Shown here one piece after another: positions 51,006-59,634 of a stretch of DNA of 64,000 bases. How positions within the stretch are numbered: the first letter of the stretch is position 1; the number at the start of each line of letters is the position of its first letter. This DNA comes from Gammaproteobacteria bacterium. Lineage in GTDB: Bacteria; Pseudomonadota; Gammaproteobacteria; Legionellales; Legionellaceae. The stretch spans positions 79,959-143,958 of the forward strand of contig JASBUZ010000036.1 in assembly GCA_030147635.1 (NCBI GenBank), read 5' to 3'. Position numbers and translations under genes: made by a program. The notes under the pieces are model-generated. The model made no database searches and was not told the origin of the DNA. It saw nothing but the letters and a program-made list of their open reading frames with translations.

Positions 51006-51743
51006 TTAGATCTTACTAAAGTAATCGGCAATCAAAGGGTGCTTATTTTCCATTAATTTTTCAATGGGGTCGATGGCCAAAATTTTCCCATCTCCAATAA
51101 ACGCGACTCTGTCAGTCGTGCGTTTTAGGGAATCAATGTCGTGACTGACAATGACAACCGTTAAATTGAGTGCGCGTCTCAAAAATAGAATGAGTTGGTC
51201 GAACTGTTTCGCACTGAGTGGGTCGAGTCCCGAGGTTGGCTCATCTAAAAATAAAAGTTCTGGATCCATTGCAATGGCGCGCGCAGCGGCAGCACGTCTT
51301 TGCATGCCGCCACTTAATTCAGATGGATATTTGGTGGCGGCATGTAGTGGTAGGCCAACTAGAAGCAATTTCAGTTCAGCCAAGCGTGCCATGAAAGCTT
51401 CACCAAGATGTGCCAATTCTTGCATCGGAAACATGATATTTTCAAGCACCGTCATTCCAGAGAACAGAGCACTGTGTTGGAATAGCACCCCCCACCTTCG
51501 ACAAAGATGCTGTGCTTCGTGCTCATCCAGGTGACCAATTTCTTCACCAAATACACGAATGGAACCAGATGTTGGTTTTAGTAACATTAAAATGCTTCGT
51601 AGAACGGTTGTCTTGCCGCTACCACTACCCCCGATAATGGCAAATACTTCACCTTTGTTCACCGAAAAGTTTACATCGGTATGGACCCATTGGTTGCCCA
51701 GATGGTTTTGTAAGTCTTGAACTGTGAGAATAGGCTCAGACAT
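51006..51743 (-). CDS. MlaF-type ABC ATPase
   Basis: About 245 residues from the ATG at 51743 (MSEPILTVQ), which shares a base with the permease stop (TAATG). The Walker A is GGSGSGKTT, signature LSGGMQRR, Walker B LLFLDEPTSGLD, and VSHDIDSLKRTTDRV follows. It energises the MCE phospholipid transporter. The extra residues of the longer frame to 51758 lack support. Confidence 0.93.
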   Translation of the reverse strand: MSEPILTVQDLQNHLGNQWVHTDVNFSVNKGEVFAIIGGSGSGKTTVLRSILMLLKPTSGSIRVFGEEIGHLDEHEAQHLCRRWGVLFQHSALFSGMTVLENIMFPMQELAHLGEAFMARLAELKLLLVGLPLHAATKYPSELSGGMQRRAAAARAIAMDPELLFLDEPTSGLDPLSAKQFDQLILFLRRALNLTVVIVSHDIDSLKRTTDRVAFIGDGKILAIDPIEKLMENKHPLIADYFSKI

Positions 51744-52927
51744 TAGAGATCCATCCACTGGTAGATGACGGAATAAATGGCATCAGTAATAATAATTAAA
51801 AAGAGGGCTTGCACCACACTTTTTGTGGTTTGGCTACCAATGCTGTTGGCATTGGTTTGTACTTGAAAGCCTTGAAAACAACCAACTAATGCAATCAGGA
51901 TTGCAAAGGCCGGTGCTTTATATAAACCAAGCATCAGTTGGTCTGCGCCGACTTCTGTTTGTAGTTTCACCAGAAAGTCGTAGTACCCAACGTCGAGCAT
52001 ACCTTTAGACATAACCATAGCGCCTAAAATACTAAATACATCAGCCCAGAAAATGACAAAAGGTAAAATAAATAATAGTCCAATGACTTTGGGCAACACT
52101 AAGAGCTCGGTGGGGGAGAGCCCCATGGTGCGAAGGGCATCAATTTCTTCATTGATCTTCATACTTCCTATTTGGGCGGTAAAGGCAGAGCTCGTTCGCC
52201 CGGCAACAATAATAGCGGTAATGAGTGGTGCGAACTCCCTAAAAATGGCCATCCCTGAGATGTAAGCTATAAAGCTGGTAGCGCCATAGGCTTCCAGCTG
52301 CACGCCCATCTGATAAGCCAGTACAACCCCAATTAAAAAAGACAGGAGTCCAATAATAGGCAGTGCTTTTAGGCCTGCTGAATTAACGTTGGAAATTACA
52401 TTTGGCCACTGAAAGCGTTTCCAGTTGGCGCAAGCCATAAAAATTTTGTCGGTTAAATCACCTACTAAAAGAATCAAGCCATCACATTGATGAAGTTTGT
52501 GAATAGCTTCGCGACCTAAAAACTCAAGGAAGTCTTCTTTTTTTTCAGATCTTGGCAAAGCATCTTTTGCATCAGATGCTTCCACGCCTTTAGATTCAAC
52601 CAATGTGATGAGTTCACGCTGTGCCTCTGTAAAATGAATGAGCGTGACTTCTTGATATTGTTTTTTGAGCGTTTCCATGCATTGAAGTAGGGTCAGTGCT
52701 CCTGCACTATCCATTGCTTCTAGGTGCTCACCACTGATGGTTATTTTATCCGTGCCTTCTGTTGCTTCTGGGCTAAATCCAAGACTGAGCGCTTCAAGGT
52801 GGAGTACCGACCAGTTGCCCATACAATGGTAGCGACCTTGCTTGGTATCGAGCGTGAGGCGCGCATTTTCAAAAGCGCTGGCTTCCTCTGATGGGAGTGT
52901 TGCTGTTGCGTCACGCATCGCTGTCAC
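51743..52927 (-). CDS. MlaE-type permease with fused N-terminal STAS domain
   Basis: 394 residues. Residues about 30-120 form a STAS-like domain (the MlaB role), with GEHLEAMDSAGALTLLQCME. The MlaE permease follows (about 150-394): GLLSFLIGVVLAYQMGVQLEAYGA, REFAPLITAIIVAGRTSSAFTAQIGSMKINEEIDALRTMG. Fusion of STAS and permease is known in several MCE operons and removes the need for a separate mlaB, which is indeed absent here. First gene of the leftward operon, divergent from fni. Confidence 0.92.
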   Translation of the reverse strand: MTAMRDATATLPSEEASAFENARLTLDTKQGRYHCMGNWSVLHLEALSLGFSPEATEGTDKITISGEHLEAMDSAGALTLLQCMETLKKQYQEVTLIHFTEAQRELITLVESKGVEASDAKDALPRSEKKEDFLEFLGREAIHKLHQCDGLILLVGDLTDKIFMACANWKRFQWPNVISNVNSAGLKALPIIGLLSFLIGVVLAYQMGVQLEAYGATSFIAYISGMAIFREFAPLITAIIVAGRTSSAFTAQIGSMKINEEIDALRTMGLSPTELLVLPKVIGLLFILPFVIFWADVFSILGAMVMSKGMLDVGYYDFLVKLQTEVGADQLMLGLYKAPAFAILIALVGCFQGFQVQTNANSIGSQTTKSVVQALFLIIITDAIYSVIYQWMDL

Positions 52928-53044
52928 CGCTTAGGAACATAGATTTAGGATAATACGAAAGTGAGGGTGTGTCATGTATTCTGGTTGTCTTGGAGTGAAC
53001 ATGTTAGAATTCAACCCATTTTTATTCGTGGATGCAGGAGAAGC

Positions 53045-54073
53045 ATGTCAGACGATTACAAACAGTTTGAAGCACGCAAAGCCTCACACATCACACTTGC
53101 GCTTATGCATCAAAATCAAGCTTCAGAGTTTAATCGGCTGGATTCAGTGTGTCTGACTCATGAGGCTCTCCCTGATTTAGATTTTGCGTCACTCGATATT
53201 TCAAGCACACGTTTTGGTAAGCGAGTTGAGAAGCCATTTCTGGTTTCTTCGATGACAGCCGGGCATGAGCAGGCATTAACTCTGAATCGTTATCTCATGG
53301 CCGCATGCGCTGAGCAAGGCTGGGCTATGGGCGTTGGCTCACAGCGCAGAGAGTTGACTGACTCGAGTGCCTCGAAAGAGTGGGCCATACTTCGCAGAGA
53401 TTATCCAGAGGTAGACCTGTATGGTAATTTAGGCATTGCTCAGCTGATAACTAGTCCAGTCGATGAGGTATTAAAGCTCGTAGATAATCTTCAGGCATCT
53501 GCATTTATTATTCATTGCAATGCATTACAAGAATGCATTCAGCCCGAAGGTACGCCACAGTTTCAAGGTGGCTTGGAAGCTTTAGAGCTATTCACTAAAG
53601 CGTCTTCTGTACCCGTTATCGTCAAAGAAACAGGTTGTGGTTTTTCTAAAGAGACACTAAAGCGTTTGAATCAGATTGGGATTGCTGCAGTTGATGTTAG
53701 TGGTTTGGGTGGCACACACTGGGGGCGTATTGAAGGACACCGTGCGGCAGATGTACCCGTGCGTCAGCAAGCAGCCGAGACCTTCCGAAACTGGGGCATT
53801 GACACGGTACAGAGCGTACAAAATGCAGTAGAAGTTTCAAGAAGCTTCGAAGTTTGGGGCTCAGGCGGTGTGCGCCATGGCTTAGATGCTGCCAAATTAT
53901 TTGCACTGGGTGCGACGACAGTAGGGTTTGCGAAACCTATGCTTAAGGCTGCTCTTGGTTCTATCGAAGAAGTTGTATACGTGATGGAAACCATCGAATA
54001 TGAGTTACGTGTTGCTTTGTTTTGCACAGGAAGTGCTCATTTACACGAATTGAAGGAGAAAATCTGTTGCTGA
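53045..54073 (+). CDS. fni: Type 2 isopentenyl-diphosphate delta-isomerase
   Basis: About 342 residues from the ATG at 53045 (MSDDYKQFEARKASHI) with AGGAG upstream; the open frame to 52961 lacks a ribosome site. R-K-x-x-H-I is the type 2 IDI start. FLVSSMTAGHEQALTLNR, GVGSQR, VKETGCGFS and WGSGGVRHGLDAAK are FMN/NADPH-site motifs. It interconverts IPP and DMAPP. Its last seven bases overlap the HMG-CoA reductase start, so the two are coupled. Confidence 0.95.
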   Translation: MSDDYKQFEARKASHITLALMHQNQASEFNRLDSVCLTHEALPDLDFASLDISSTRFGKRVEKPFLVSSMTAGHEQALTLNRYLMAACAEQGWAMGVGSQRRELTDSSASKEWAILRRDYPEVDLYGNLGIAQLITSPVDEVLKLVDNLQASAFIIHCNALQECIQPEGTPQFQGGLEALELFTKASSVPVIVKETGCGFSKETLKRLNQIGIAAVDVSGLGGTHWGRIEGHRAADVPVRQQAAETFRNWGIDTVQSVQNAVEVSRSFEVWGSGGVRHGLDAAKLFALGATTVGFAKPMLKAALGSIEEVVYVMETIEYELRVALFCTGSAHLHELKEKICC

Positions 54074-55374
54074 ACGAATATGCTAAAAAAGGGTTTGAAG
54101 GTTTCTCCAAACTGACACGTGAGGAGCGGTTTGAGCGTCTAATTGAGATGGGTGCACTCACGTATGAGGATATGCAATATTTGTCCGAAGGTGGGCTACG
54201 CTCAACAGAGCTGGGTGAGCACCTGATTGAAAACGTGATTGGCTATTTTCAATTGCCGCTGGGTGTTGCCACCAATTTTTGCATTGATGGGAAGGATTAT
54301 GCGATTCCAATGGCGGTGGAAGAAACCTCTATCATTGCAGCGCTTTCTAAAACGGCCAGGTGGATTCGAAGAAATGGCTCGATTACCACCGAAATCCTTG
54401 GTGACGCTATTTTAGGTCAAATTAATATTCCCAAAGTAGAGAATTTTGATAATTTATCTACCCTGTTTCATGAGCACCGTGCTGATTGGATTGCCGAGGT
54501 AAATCGAGAAGTTGCCTCGAGTATGGTTGAGCGTGGCGGTGGTGTAACTGATATGATTTTACGTCGCCTGGAGCGTCCCGAAGGCGGGGATATGGCAGTG
54601 ATTCATTTGAGTATGAATAGCTGTGATGCGATGGGTGCCAATATCATCAACCAGGTGCTTGAATATTTAAAAGAGCCAATAGAAAGGGTAACAGGCGAGA
54701 CCGTTGGGATTTGTATTCTCTCCAATTTGAACGACCAAAAATTAGCGCGAGCCCGCGTGACCATCAACGATGTTGATGAGGCACTTGGCATGCGCCTTGA
54801 AGAAGCTTCATTATTTGCCGAAATTGACCCATACCGTGCAGCGACCCATAACAAGGGGGTGATGAATGGTATCGACCCGATTTTAATTGCAACAGGTAAC
54901 GATTGGCGTGCAGTTGAAGCGGGTATGCATGCGTATGCAGCGCGATCAGGACGTTATCAAGCTATTTCAACCTGGCGTTATAGAGATGGCGTGTTAACAG
55001 GCGAGCTTACAGCACCTTTGGTTGCAGGAACGGTTGGTGGCGTTACAGCTTTGCATCCAACGGCCCGGATGTGTCTAAAGATGCTGGGAGTCGAGTCAGC
55101 AGCAGAGCTCTCTTGTATTTTGGCAGCCGTTGGCCTGGTGCAAAACTTAGGGGCCATGAATGCATTATGCACCGAAGGTATTATTCAAGGTCATATGAAG
55201 TTACATATCGATAACTTAATGATGGTGGCAGGTGCGAAGGAAGCAGAACTGCCAGCTCTAAAAGCACGCTTAAAGCATTGGTTGCGTGTGCATCGCCGTG
55301 TTAGTGTTCAGCAAGCAAAGACTTTGCTCGCCGAGCTTCGTCGTGCGCCACAAGTGGCTCATGAAGCGCCATGA
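54067..55374 (+). CDS. Hydroxymethylglutaryl-CoA reductase
   Basis: About 435 residues from a TTG at 54067, chosen because AAGGAG lies eight bases before and no ATG is near; the longer frame is shadow. Class II/bacterial features are ERGGGVTDMILRRL, MNSCDAMGANIINQVLE (catalytic Asp region) and SNLNDQKLARA. HKGVMNGIDP-like ATHNKGVMNGIDPI and LTGELTAPLVAGTVGGVT complete the catalytic core. It makes mevalonate from HMG-CoA. HMG-CoA synthase is not in this window. The gene overlaps fni and the next kinase (ATGA). Confidence 0.95.
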   Translation: MLNEYAKKGFEGFSKLTREERFERLIEMGALTYEDMQYLSEGGLRSTELGEHLIENVIGYFQLPLGVATNFCIDGKDYAIPMAVEETSIIAALSKTARWIRRNGSITTEILGDAILGQINIPKVENFDNLSTLFHEHRADWIAEVNREVASSMVERGGGVTDMILRRLERPEGGDMAVIHLSMNSCDAMGANIINQVLEYLKEPIERVTGETVGICILSNLNDQKLARARVTINDVDEALGMRLEEASLFAEIDPYRAATHNKGVMNGIDPILIATGNDWRAVEAGMHAYAARSGRYQAISTWRYRDGVLTGELTAPLVAGTVGGVTALHPTARMCLKMLGVESAAELSCILAAVGLVQNLGAMNALCTEGIIQGHMKLHIDNLMMVAGAKEAELPALKARLKHWLRVHRRVSVQQAKTLLAELRRAPQVAHEAP

Positions 55375-56234
55375 AGCTTCGATTTCCAGCGAAAACGTTT
55401 TTATTGGGTGAATATGTCGCTTTAGAAGATGGTCCTGCCATTTTACTCACGACAGAGCCCTGCTTTGAGGCAACTGTAACAACTGATTCAGCGAGTTCTG
55501 ATATACATCCTGAATCTCCCGCAGGTTTGTTTTGGTCAAGTTCAGAAATGTCAGGCACGCTCACTTGGTTTGATCCATACAAGGGCATAGGCGGCCTTGG
55601 TGCATCGAGTGCACAGTTTCTAGCGGCTTATTTTACAAAATATCCTGGCGCTCTCGATATGCAGGTTTTACTCCAAGCCTATTGGGATGTCAGTTGTCAA
55701 ACGGGCGTGCGTCCTAGTGGTTATGATGTGCTTGCTCAGGCTCAGCAAGGCTGTGTTTATCTGAATCGTGCACAGTCAGAAAATACAATATACGAGTGGC
55801 CTTTTGCCGATATCGCCTTTGTGCTTATCCATACAGGGGAGAAACTTGCAACGCATCATCACTTGCAAACCCTTCAGCTTACTCAGGCAGTGAATCAGCT
55901 TACTCCTATTGTGTATCAAGGCAAAGAAGCTTTTGATACAGGTAATAGTGCGTTGTTGGTTGAGGCTGTGAATGCGTATTATCAGCAACTTTTAGCACTT
56001 GATCTCGTTTCCCTTAAAACCCAGGCATATATTGAGCTATTGTCAAAATTTCCAGATGTACTTGCATTGAAAGGCTGTGGTGCGATGGGTGCTGATATTA
56101 TGCTTGCATTAGTGCCAAGTGCTCGATTGGAGCAGGCTATGCACTATTTTTTTGCAGAGGATTTTTCAGTGCTTGCCAGTACGCGTCATCTTTATCAGCG
56201 AAAGAATTCACAGAGAATACAGGAAACCTCTTGA
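55371..56234 (+). CDS. GHMP kinase, probable phosphomevalonate kinase
   Basis: 287 residues. The start KLRFPAKTFLLGEYVALEDGPA and the ATP loop KGIGGLGASSAQFLAAYF are GHMP family marks; RPSGYDVLAQAQQG and a C-terminal KGCGAMGADIMLAL (substrate Gly-rich loop) follow. Because mevalonate kinase and MvaD are both encoded elsewhere in the window, phosphomevalonate kinase is the missing role this enzyme most likely fills. It is shorter than typical (about 330). It overlaps the reductase by four bases. Confidence 0.8.
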   Translation: MKLRFPAKTFLLGEYVALEDGPAILLTTEPCFEATVTTDSASSDIHPESPAGLFWSSSEMSGTLTWFDPYKGIGGLGASSAQFLAAYFTKYPGALDMQVLLQAYWDVSCQTGVRPSGYDVLAQAQQGCVYLNRAQSENTIYEWPFADIAFVLIHTGEKLATHHHLQTLQLTQAVNQLTPIVYQGKEAFDTGNSALLVEAVNAYYQQLLALDLVSLKTQAYIELLSKFPDVLALKGCGAMGADIMLALVPSARLEQAMHYFFAEDFSVLASTRHLYQRKNSQRIQETS

Positions 56235-56258
56235 TATTCTGGCATAATCGGGTATGAT
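56231..56258 (+). promoter_or_regulatory. Promoter of the tRNA cluster
   Basis: TTGATA (56231-56236) and TATGAT (56253-56258) are 16 bases apart and lie 13 bases before the first tRNA-Lys. The -35 box overlaps the stop codon of the GHMP kinase gene. Confidence 0.65.
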
Positions 56259-56271
56259 CTCAGCCTCTTTG

Positions 56272-56347
56272 GGGCCGTTAGCTCAGTTGGTAGAGCAGGA
56301 GGCTTTTAACCTCTGTGTCATAGGTTCGAATCCTATACGGCCCACCA
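56272..56347 (+). tRNA. tRNA-Lys (UUU), copy 1
   Basis: A 76-nt cloverleaf. GGGCCGT pairs with ACGGCCC, the discriminator is A and CCA is encoded. The anticodon loop CTTTTAA carries anticodon TTT, read as Lys. The sequence is identical to the copy 35 bases downstream. Confidence 0.97.
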
Positions 56348-56382
56348 TTCCAAAGAGACGTCATAATTAAAGTTATTTTGAA

Positions 56383-56458
56383 GGGCCGTTAGCTCAGTTG
56401 GTAGAGCAGGAGGCTTTTAACCTCTGTGTCATAGGTTCGAATCCTATACGGCCCACCA
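56383..56458 (+). tRNA. tRNA-Lys (UUU), copy 2
   Basis: A 76-nt copy identical to the upstream tRNA-Lys, again with encoded CCA. The 35-base spacer between the copies is AT-rich and has no clear terminator, so both are probably on one transcript with the tRNA-Arg. Confidence 0.97.
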
Positions 56459-56466
56459 TATTTCAC

Positions 56467-56543
56467 GCGCTCGTAGCTCAGCTGGATAGAGTACTTGGCT
56501 TCGAACCAAGGTGTCGGGGGTTCGAGTCCCTCCGAGCGCGCCA
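56467..56543 (+). tRNA. tRNA-Arg (UCG)
   Basis: A 77-nt cloverleaf. GCGCTCG pairs with CGAGCGC, discriminator G and encoded CCA. The anticodon stem CTTGG / CCAAG encloses loop CTTCGAA with anticodon TCG, which decodes CGA. It lies 8 bases after tRNA-Lys copy 2. Confidence 0.95.
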
Positions 56544-56681
56544 TTTAATTGGGGTAGACCCTGAAAAGGCCTATTACAATGTTATGCATCCACTCTGATT
56601 TTGAAAAGCAAATTGTTCTGATCCTGCCCTGATTTGTCGGACACCCTGCTAAGAGAGTAAAATCTTGAGCAGAGGTGAGAA

Positions 56682-56981
56682 ATGCACAACAATAATTCAG
56701 ATCAAAAAGTAATCAGGAAGAAATATAGCCCCCAGTTTAAAGACCAAACTTTAGAGCGAGCAGATAAGGAAGGTGTTCCTCAAGTAGCCAAAGATCTTGG
56801 GCTTGCAGAATCGCTTATTTATTCATGGCGTGCTCAACGAAAACGATGTGGTAGTACACTTGAAAACCAAAAGCTTCAACAAGCCGAGTTGGCCCGTTTA
56901 AAGCGTGAAAATGCGAAGTTATCAGAGGAAAATGCCTTCTTAAAAAAAGCGGCAGCGTACTTCGCCAAGGGGTCCAAGTGA
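56682..56981 (+). CDS. IS3-family transposase OrfA (DNA-binding)
   Basis: 99 residues. A helix-turn-helix (about 12-45, KKYSPQFKDQTLERA...VPQVAKDLGLAESLIYSW) and a leucine-zipper segment (about 60-90) are the usual OrfA content. Near the end the run T-TAA-AAA-AAG contains A-AAA-AAA at 56942-56948 in the correct register for -1 slippage. From there the orfB frame is open to its start, so a full OrfAB fusion is expected. Confidence 0.93.
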   Translation: MHNNNSDQKVIRKKYSPQFKDQTLERADKEGVPQVAKDLGLAESLIYSWRAQRKRCGSTLENQKLQQAELARLKRENAKLSEENAFLKKAAAYFAKGSK

Positions 56982-57838
56982 GGTACGCCATGATTAAAGA
57001 AGAATCAACCAAGTTTTCAGTAAGCCTCATGTGTCGCATGCTTTCTGTTTCGATGAGTGGTTATTATGCCTGGTTGCATCGTAAGCCCTCGAAGCGTAAG
57101 CAAAGAAACACGGAGCTAACGAAGAAAATAAAAACTATTTTTGACGATGAGAAGGGGCGTGCAGGCGCCCCACGTATTGCTCGGAGATTAAAACAAGAAG
57201 GAGAATCAGCTAGCAAGCATCGCGTTGCTCGCATTATGCGGGAAAATGGATGGCGTGCAAAAGCGGCTAAGAAATTCAAAGCTACGACAAATAGCAACCA
57301 TCACTTGCCTTTTGCCCCTAACTTGTTACAGCAAAATTTTATTGCGCATAAGCCCAATGAAAAATGGGTAAGTGATATCACCTACTGCTGGACGGAAGAA
57401 GGTTGGCTCTACCTAGCTGTTGTTATGGACTTATACTCACGTAAAGTCGTTGGGTGGGCTATGTCTGAGCGTGTGACAAAAAAGCTTGTCTTAGACGCCC
57501 TACAGATGGCCATATGGAGCCGAAAGCCACCCCGTGGCTTAATCGTACATTCCGATCGTGGTAGCCAATACTGTTCACATGCGTATCAAAAACTTTTGAG
57601 GCTGCATGGCCTTATTTGCAGTATGAGCAAGCGAGGCGACTGTTATGATAACGCTGCCATGGAAAGTTGGAATCATAGCTTTAAAGTCGAGGCTATCCAT
57701 GGTGAACGGTTTGCAACACGCGAGTGCGCTAACAAACATGTGTTCGAATACATTGAAATTTATTACAATCGGAAACGCCTTCACACGACAATTGGTTATA
57801 AAACACCTGAGTCGTTTGAGGCTAAAATGGTCGCTTAG
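56978..57838 (+). CDS. IS3-family transposase OrfB (DDE integrase core)
   Basis: 286 residues from a GTG start overlapping the orfA stop. The DDE catalytic residues sit in WVSDITYCWTEEGWLYLAVVMDLYSRK (Asp), IVHSDRGSQYCS (Asp) and the Glu in the GDCYDNAAMESWNHSFKVE region. HTH_21 precedes the core. The ending RKRLHTTIGYKTPESFE is typical. It is intact, so the element may be active. Expression as an independent protein or as the OrfAB fusion are both possible. Confidence 0.95.
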   Translation: MRYAMIKEESTKFSVSLMCRMLSVSMSGYYAWLHRKPSKRKQRNTELTKKIKTIFDDEKGRAGAPRIARRLKQEGESASKHRVARIMRENGWRAKAAKKFKATTNSNHHLPFAPNLLQQNFIAHKPNEKWVSDITYCWTEEGWLYLAVVMDLYSRKVVGWAMSERVTKKLVLDALQMAIWSRKPPRGLIVHSDRGSQYCSHAYQKLLRLHGLICSMSKRGDCYDNAAMESWNHSFKVEAIHGERFATRECANKHVFEYIEIYYNRKRLHTTIGYKTPESFEAKMVA

Positions 57839-57872
57839 TAAGGTGTCCGTTTTTTCGGGGTAAGATCATTTT

Positions 57873-58487
57873 TTACCTGAGACTCAAACCATACACTGTG
57901 CTATTAAACTGATATTTCTGATTGAGCCTTCTCATAATGAAAAATACAGTGGTATGCACAGCCCATATGCCGAGGCTTGCAAGGATGGGTACACCCATAA
58001 ACTGATAAGGCCAATGATAGGTCCAAACGCCCATATAAATTGGGATATATTCGCCAACGGTTGGCAGGACGAGTGAGACGAGCGCGATTGCAATGAGGCT
58101 TGCGTATGGGTGTGCTGTGAGCTCACACACGCACTTCTCAAATAAATGAAATGCAAAGTAGGTGAAGCCCCAGGCAATCGGGATCCAGACGGGAATAAGT
58201 TGGCTGGCCGGTATATCATGGTAAGTCCAATATTGGTTGTAAGTGCCCCAGAGTTCACAGCTAGTTCCGAGTAGGAGTGTGAGTGTAAAACCTGTGAGCT
58301 CAGCGATGCCGCTTGTTTTATCGCGCAAGAACTTTCGATATAGCCAGAGAAAACCGATAGTGATCAGAACTGTGAAGAGTACCCACTGGACTTTGTGTAG
58401 GGCACCAAGTACCCATCCTGCAAATAACAGTTTTAGAAATAAAGTTAAGAAACGGCGAAGAGCTTTCTGGTGTTTGGAAGTGTTCAT
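57873..58487 (-). CDS. Conserved multi-pass membrane protein, unknown function
   Basis: 204 residues and about six membrane segments. Two similar aromatic motifs recur: TYNQYWTYHDIPASQLIPVW and MGVWTYHWPYQFMGVPIL, suggesting an internal duplication of three helices each. These W-T-Y-H repeats facing the membrane surface resemble enzymes or pigment-binding membrane proteins, but I cannot name a family. The stop codon lies five bases past the IS3 right end, so the gene survived insertion narrowly. It is divergent from the glycosylase gene. Confidence 0.65.
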   Translation of the reverse strand: MNTSKHQKALRRFLTLFLKLLFAGWVLGALHKVQWVLFTVLITIGFLWLYRKFLRDKTSGIAELTGFTLTLLLGTSCELWGTYNQYWTYHDIPASQLIPVWIPIAWGFTYFAFHLFEKCVCELTAHPYASLIAIALVSLVLPTVGEYIPIYMGVWTYHWPYQFMGVPILASLGIWAVHTTVFFIMRRLNQKYQFNSTVYGLSLR

Positions 58488-58553
58488 AGATAGAGTTGAT
58501 TTGTTTTTTAATGCGAGTATAAGATTTTGCTTTTAGAGCTGCAACTCGATAAC

Positions 58554-59198
58554 ATGACGAGGATGAATCAGCTGAACCATTATTATTTACAAGAAATAGG
58601 GATTGAGCCCTGGGTGCTACGTCAAGAGGTACCAAGCGGGGGTAGTCTCGATGTGCTATCAACTACAGTTTCTAGTTGTACCGATTGCCTATTATATCAA
58701 TCCAGAACCCAAACCGTTTTTTCTCGGGGTAGTGCCAATGCTCGCATGTTCGTGCTTGGGGAGGCACCTGGATTTTATGAGGATAAACAAGGCTTGCCAT
58801 TTGTAGGGGAGGCAGGGCAGTTGTTGGATAAAATGCTCCAAAGCATTGGCTTGTCAGAGGAGACAGTTTACATTACCAATGTACTAAAGTGCCGCCCGCC
58901 TGAAAACCGAGATCCAAAACCCGATGAAGTGGCTTCTTGCAGTCGGCACCTGAGCGAGCAAATCAACTTAATAGCACCTCGTTTAATACTTGCTTTGGGT
59001 CGTTTTGCTGGTCAGTTTTTGTTAAAGGATACAAAGCCTTTAGGTAAAATGCGTAATCAAGTCCATCAGTATGGTGAGATTCCGGTGATTGTGACGTATC
59101 ACCCCGCTTATTTACTGAGAAACCCAGCCGATAAAGGCAAAGCGTATCAGGATTTGTTGCGGACCCGTCAACTGATGAATAGCATGGGGTTGCTCTAA
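58554..59198 (+). CDS. Family 4 uracil-DNA glycosylase
   Basis: About 214 residues from the ATG at 58554; a TTG at 58527 and ATG at 58563 are alternatives. It removes uracil from DNA. The 4Fe-4S cysteines begin with SSCTDCLLYQSRTQTVF, motif A is LGEAPGFYEDKQGLPFVGEAG, NVLKCRPPENRDP has another cluster Cys, ILALGRFAG follows, and the substrate His is in VTYHPAYLLRNP. All are family 4 UDG marks. A thioesterase gene follows in the same direction 2 bases on. Confidence 0.93.
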   Translation: MTRMNQLNHYYLQEIGIEPWVLRQEVPSGGSLDVLSTTVSSCTDCLLYQSRTQTVFSRGSANARMFVLGEAPGFYEDKQGLPFVGEAGQLLDKMLQSIGLSEETVYITNVLKCRPPENRDPKPDEVASCSRHLSEQINLIAPRLILALGRFAGQFLLKDTKPLGKMRNQVHQYGEIPVIVTYHPAYLLRNPADKGKAYQDLLRTRQLMNSMGLL

Positions 59199-59200
59199 AT

Positions 59201-59614
59201 ATGACAGACTTTAAAGTGTTTCAGTATCAACTTGTGATTAAAGAGCATCATCTCGATACGTTTGGACATGTGAACAATGCCACTTATTTAGCGCTACTTG
59301 AAGAGGCACGCTGGGAGCTTTTAACTGAACATGGTTTCGGTTTACATCAAATTCAAGCACGAAAAATGGGACCTGTAGTACTTGAGTGTGATATTAAGTT
59401 TTTACGAGAGTTAACATTAAGACAAACGATTACGATTGAGTCTCAGGTGCTTTCTTACGAAAAGAAAGTGGCTGTAATGAAACAAGATATTGTCAATGAA
59501 GCAGGTGAGCTTTGCAGTCGGGCGAAGCTCATGTTTGGCTTTTTTGATTTAGAAGCGCGTAAATTGATTTTACCTTCGGAGGAATGGCTCGAGGCCATAG
59601 GGCGTTGTAAATAG
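59201..59614 (+). CDS. 4HBT-type acyl-CoA thioesterase
   Basis: 137 residues, single hot-dog fold. HHLDTFGHVNNATYLALLEEARWE includes the catalytic Asp and the H-V-N-N-x-x-Y motif of YbgC/4HBT enzymes, which hydrolyse acyl-CoA thioesters. The length equals the family. Its tight linkage to the glycosylase gene (2-base gap) is positional only. No lipid-synthesis gene adjoins. Confidence 0.9.
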   Translation: MTDFKVFQYQLVIKEHHLDTFGHVNNATYLALLEEARWELLTEHGFGLHQIQARKMGPVVLECDIKFLRELTLRQTITIESQVLSYEKKVAVMKQDIVNEAGELCSRAKLMFGFFDLEARKLILPSEEWLEAIGRCK

Positions 59615-59634
59615 TATTTAGGGAGATGAAAGCA

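Larger units (their letters stand above)
56619..57868 (+). mobile_element. Complete IS3-group insertion sequence
   Basis: 1250 bp bounded by imperfect inverted repeats starting TGATC: left TGATCCTGCCCTGA...CGGACACC and right (complement) TGATCTTACCCCGA...CGGACACC. The inner part matches the known IS3 end pattern. It contains orfA and orfB in -1 phase. Flanks TTC and TTT do not give a perfect 3-bp target duplication. It landed between tRNA-Arg and the convergent membrane gene, whose stop begins five bases beyond the right end. Confidence 0.9.

Noticed and set aside
54022-54066. Longer N-terminus for HMG-CoA reductase
   Set aside because: The extra residues overlap fni, have no ribosome site and do not resemble the family start. 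The TTG at 54067 has AAGGAG at the right spacing.
56272-56458. Direct repeat as a possible integration site
   Set aside because: The two copies are full tRNA-Lys genes in a tandem array, with no integrase or prophage genes nearby. Ordinary tRNA duplication explains them.
56398-56598. Reading frame across tRNA-Lys copy 2 and tRNA-Arg
   Set aside because: It is produced by translating tRNA sequence and overlaps both cloverleafs.
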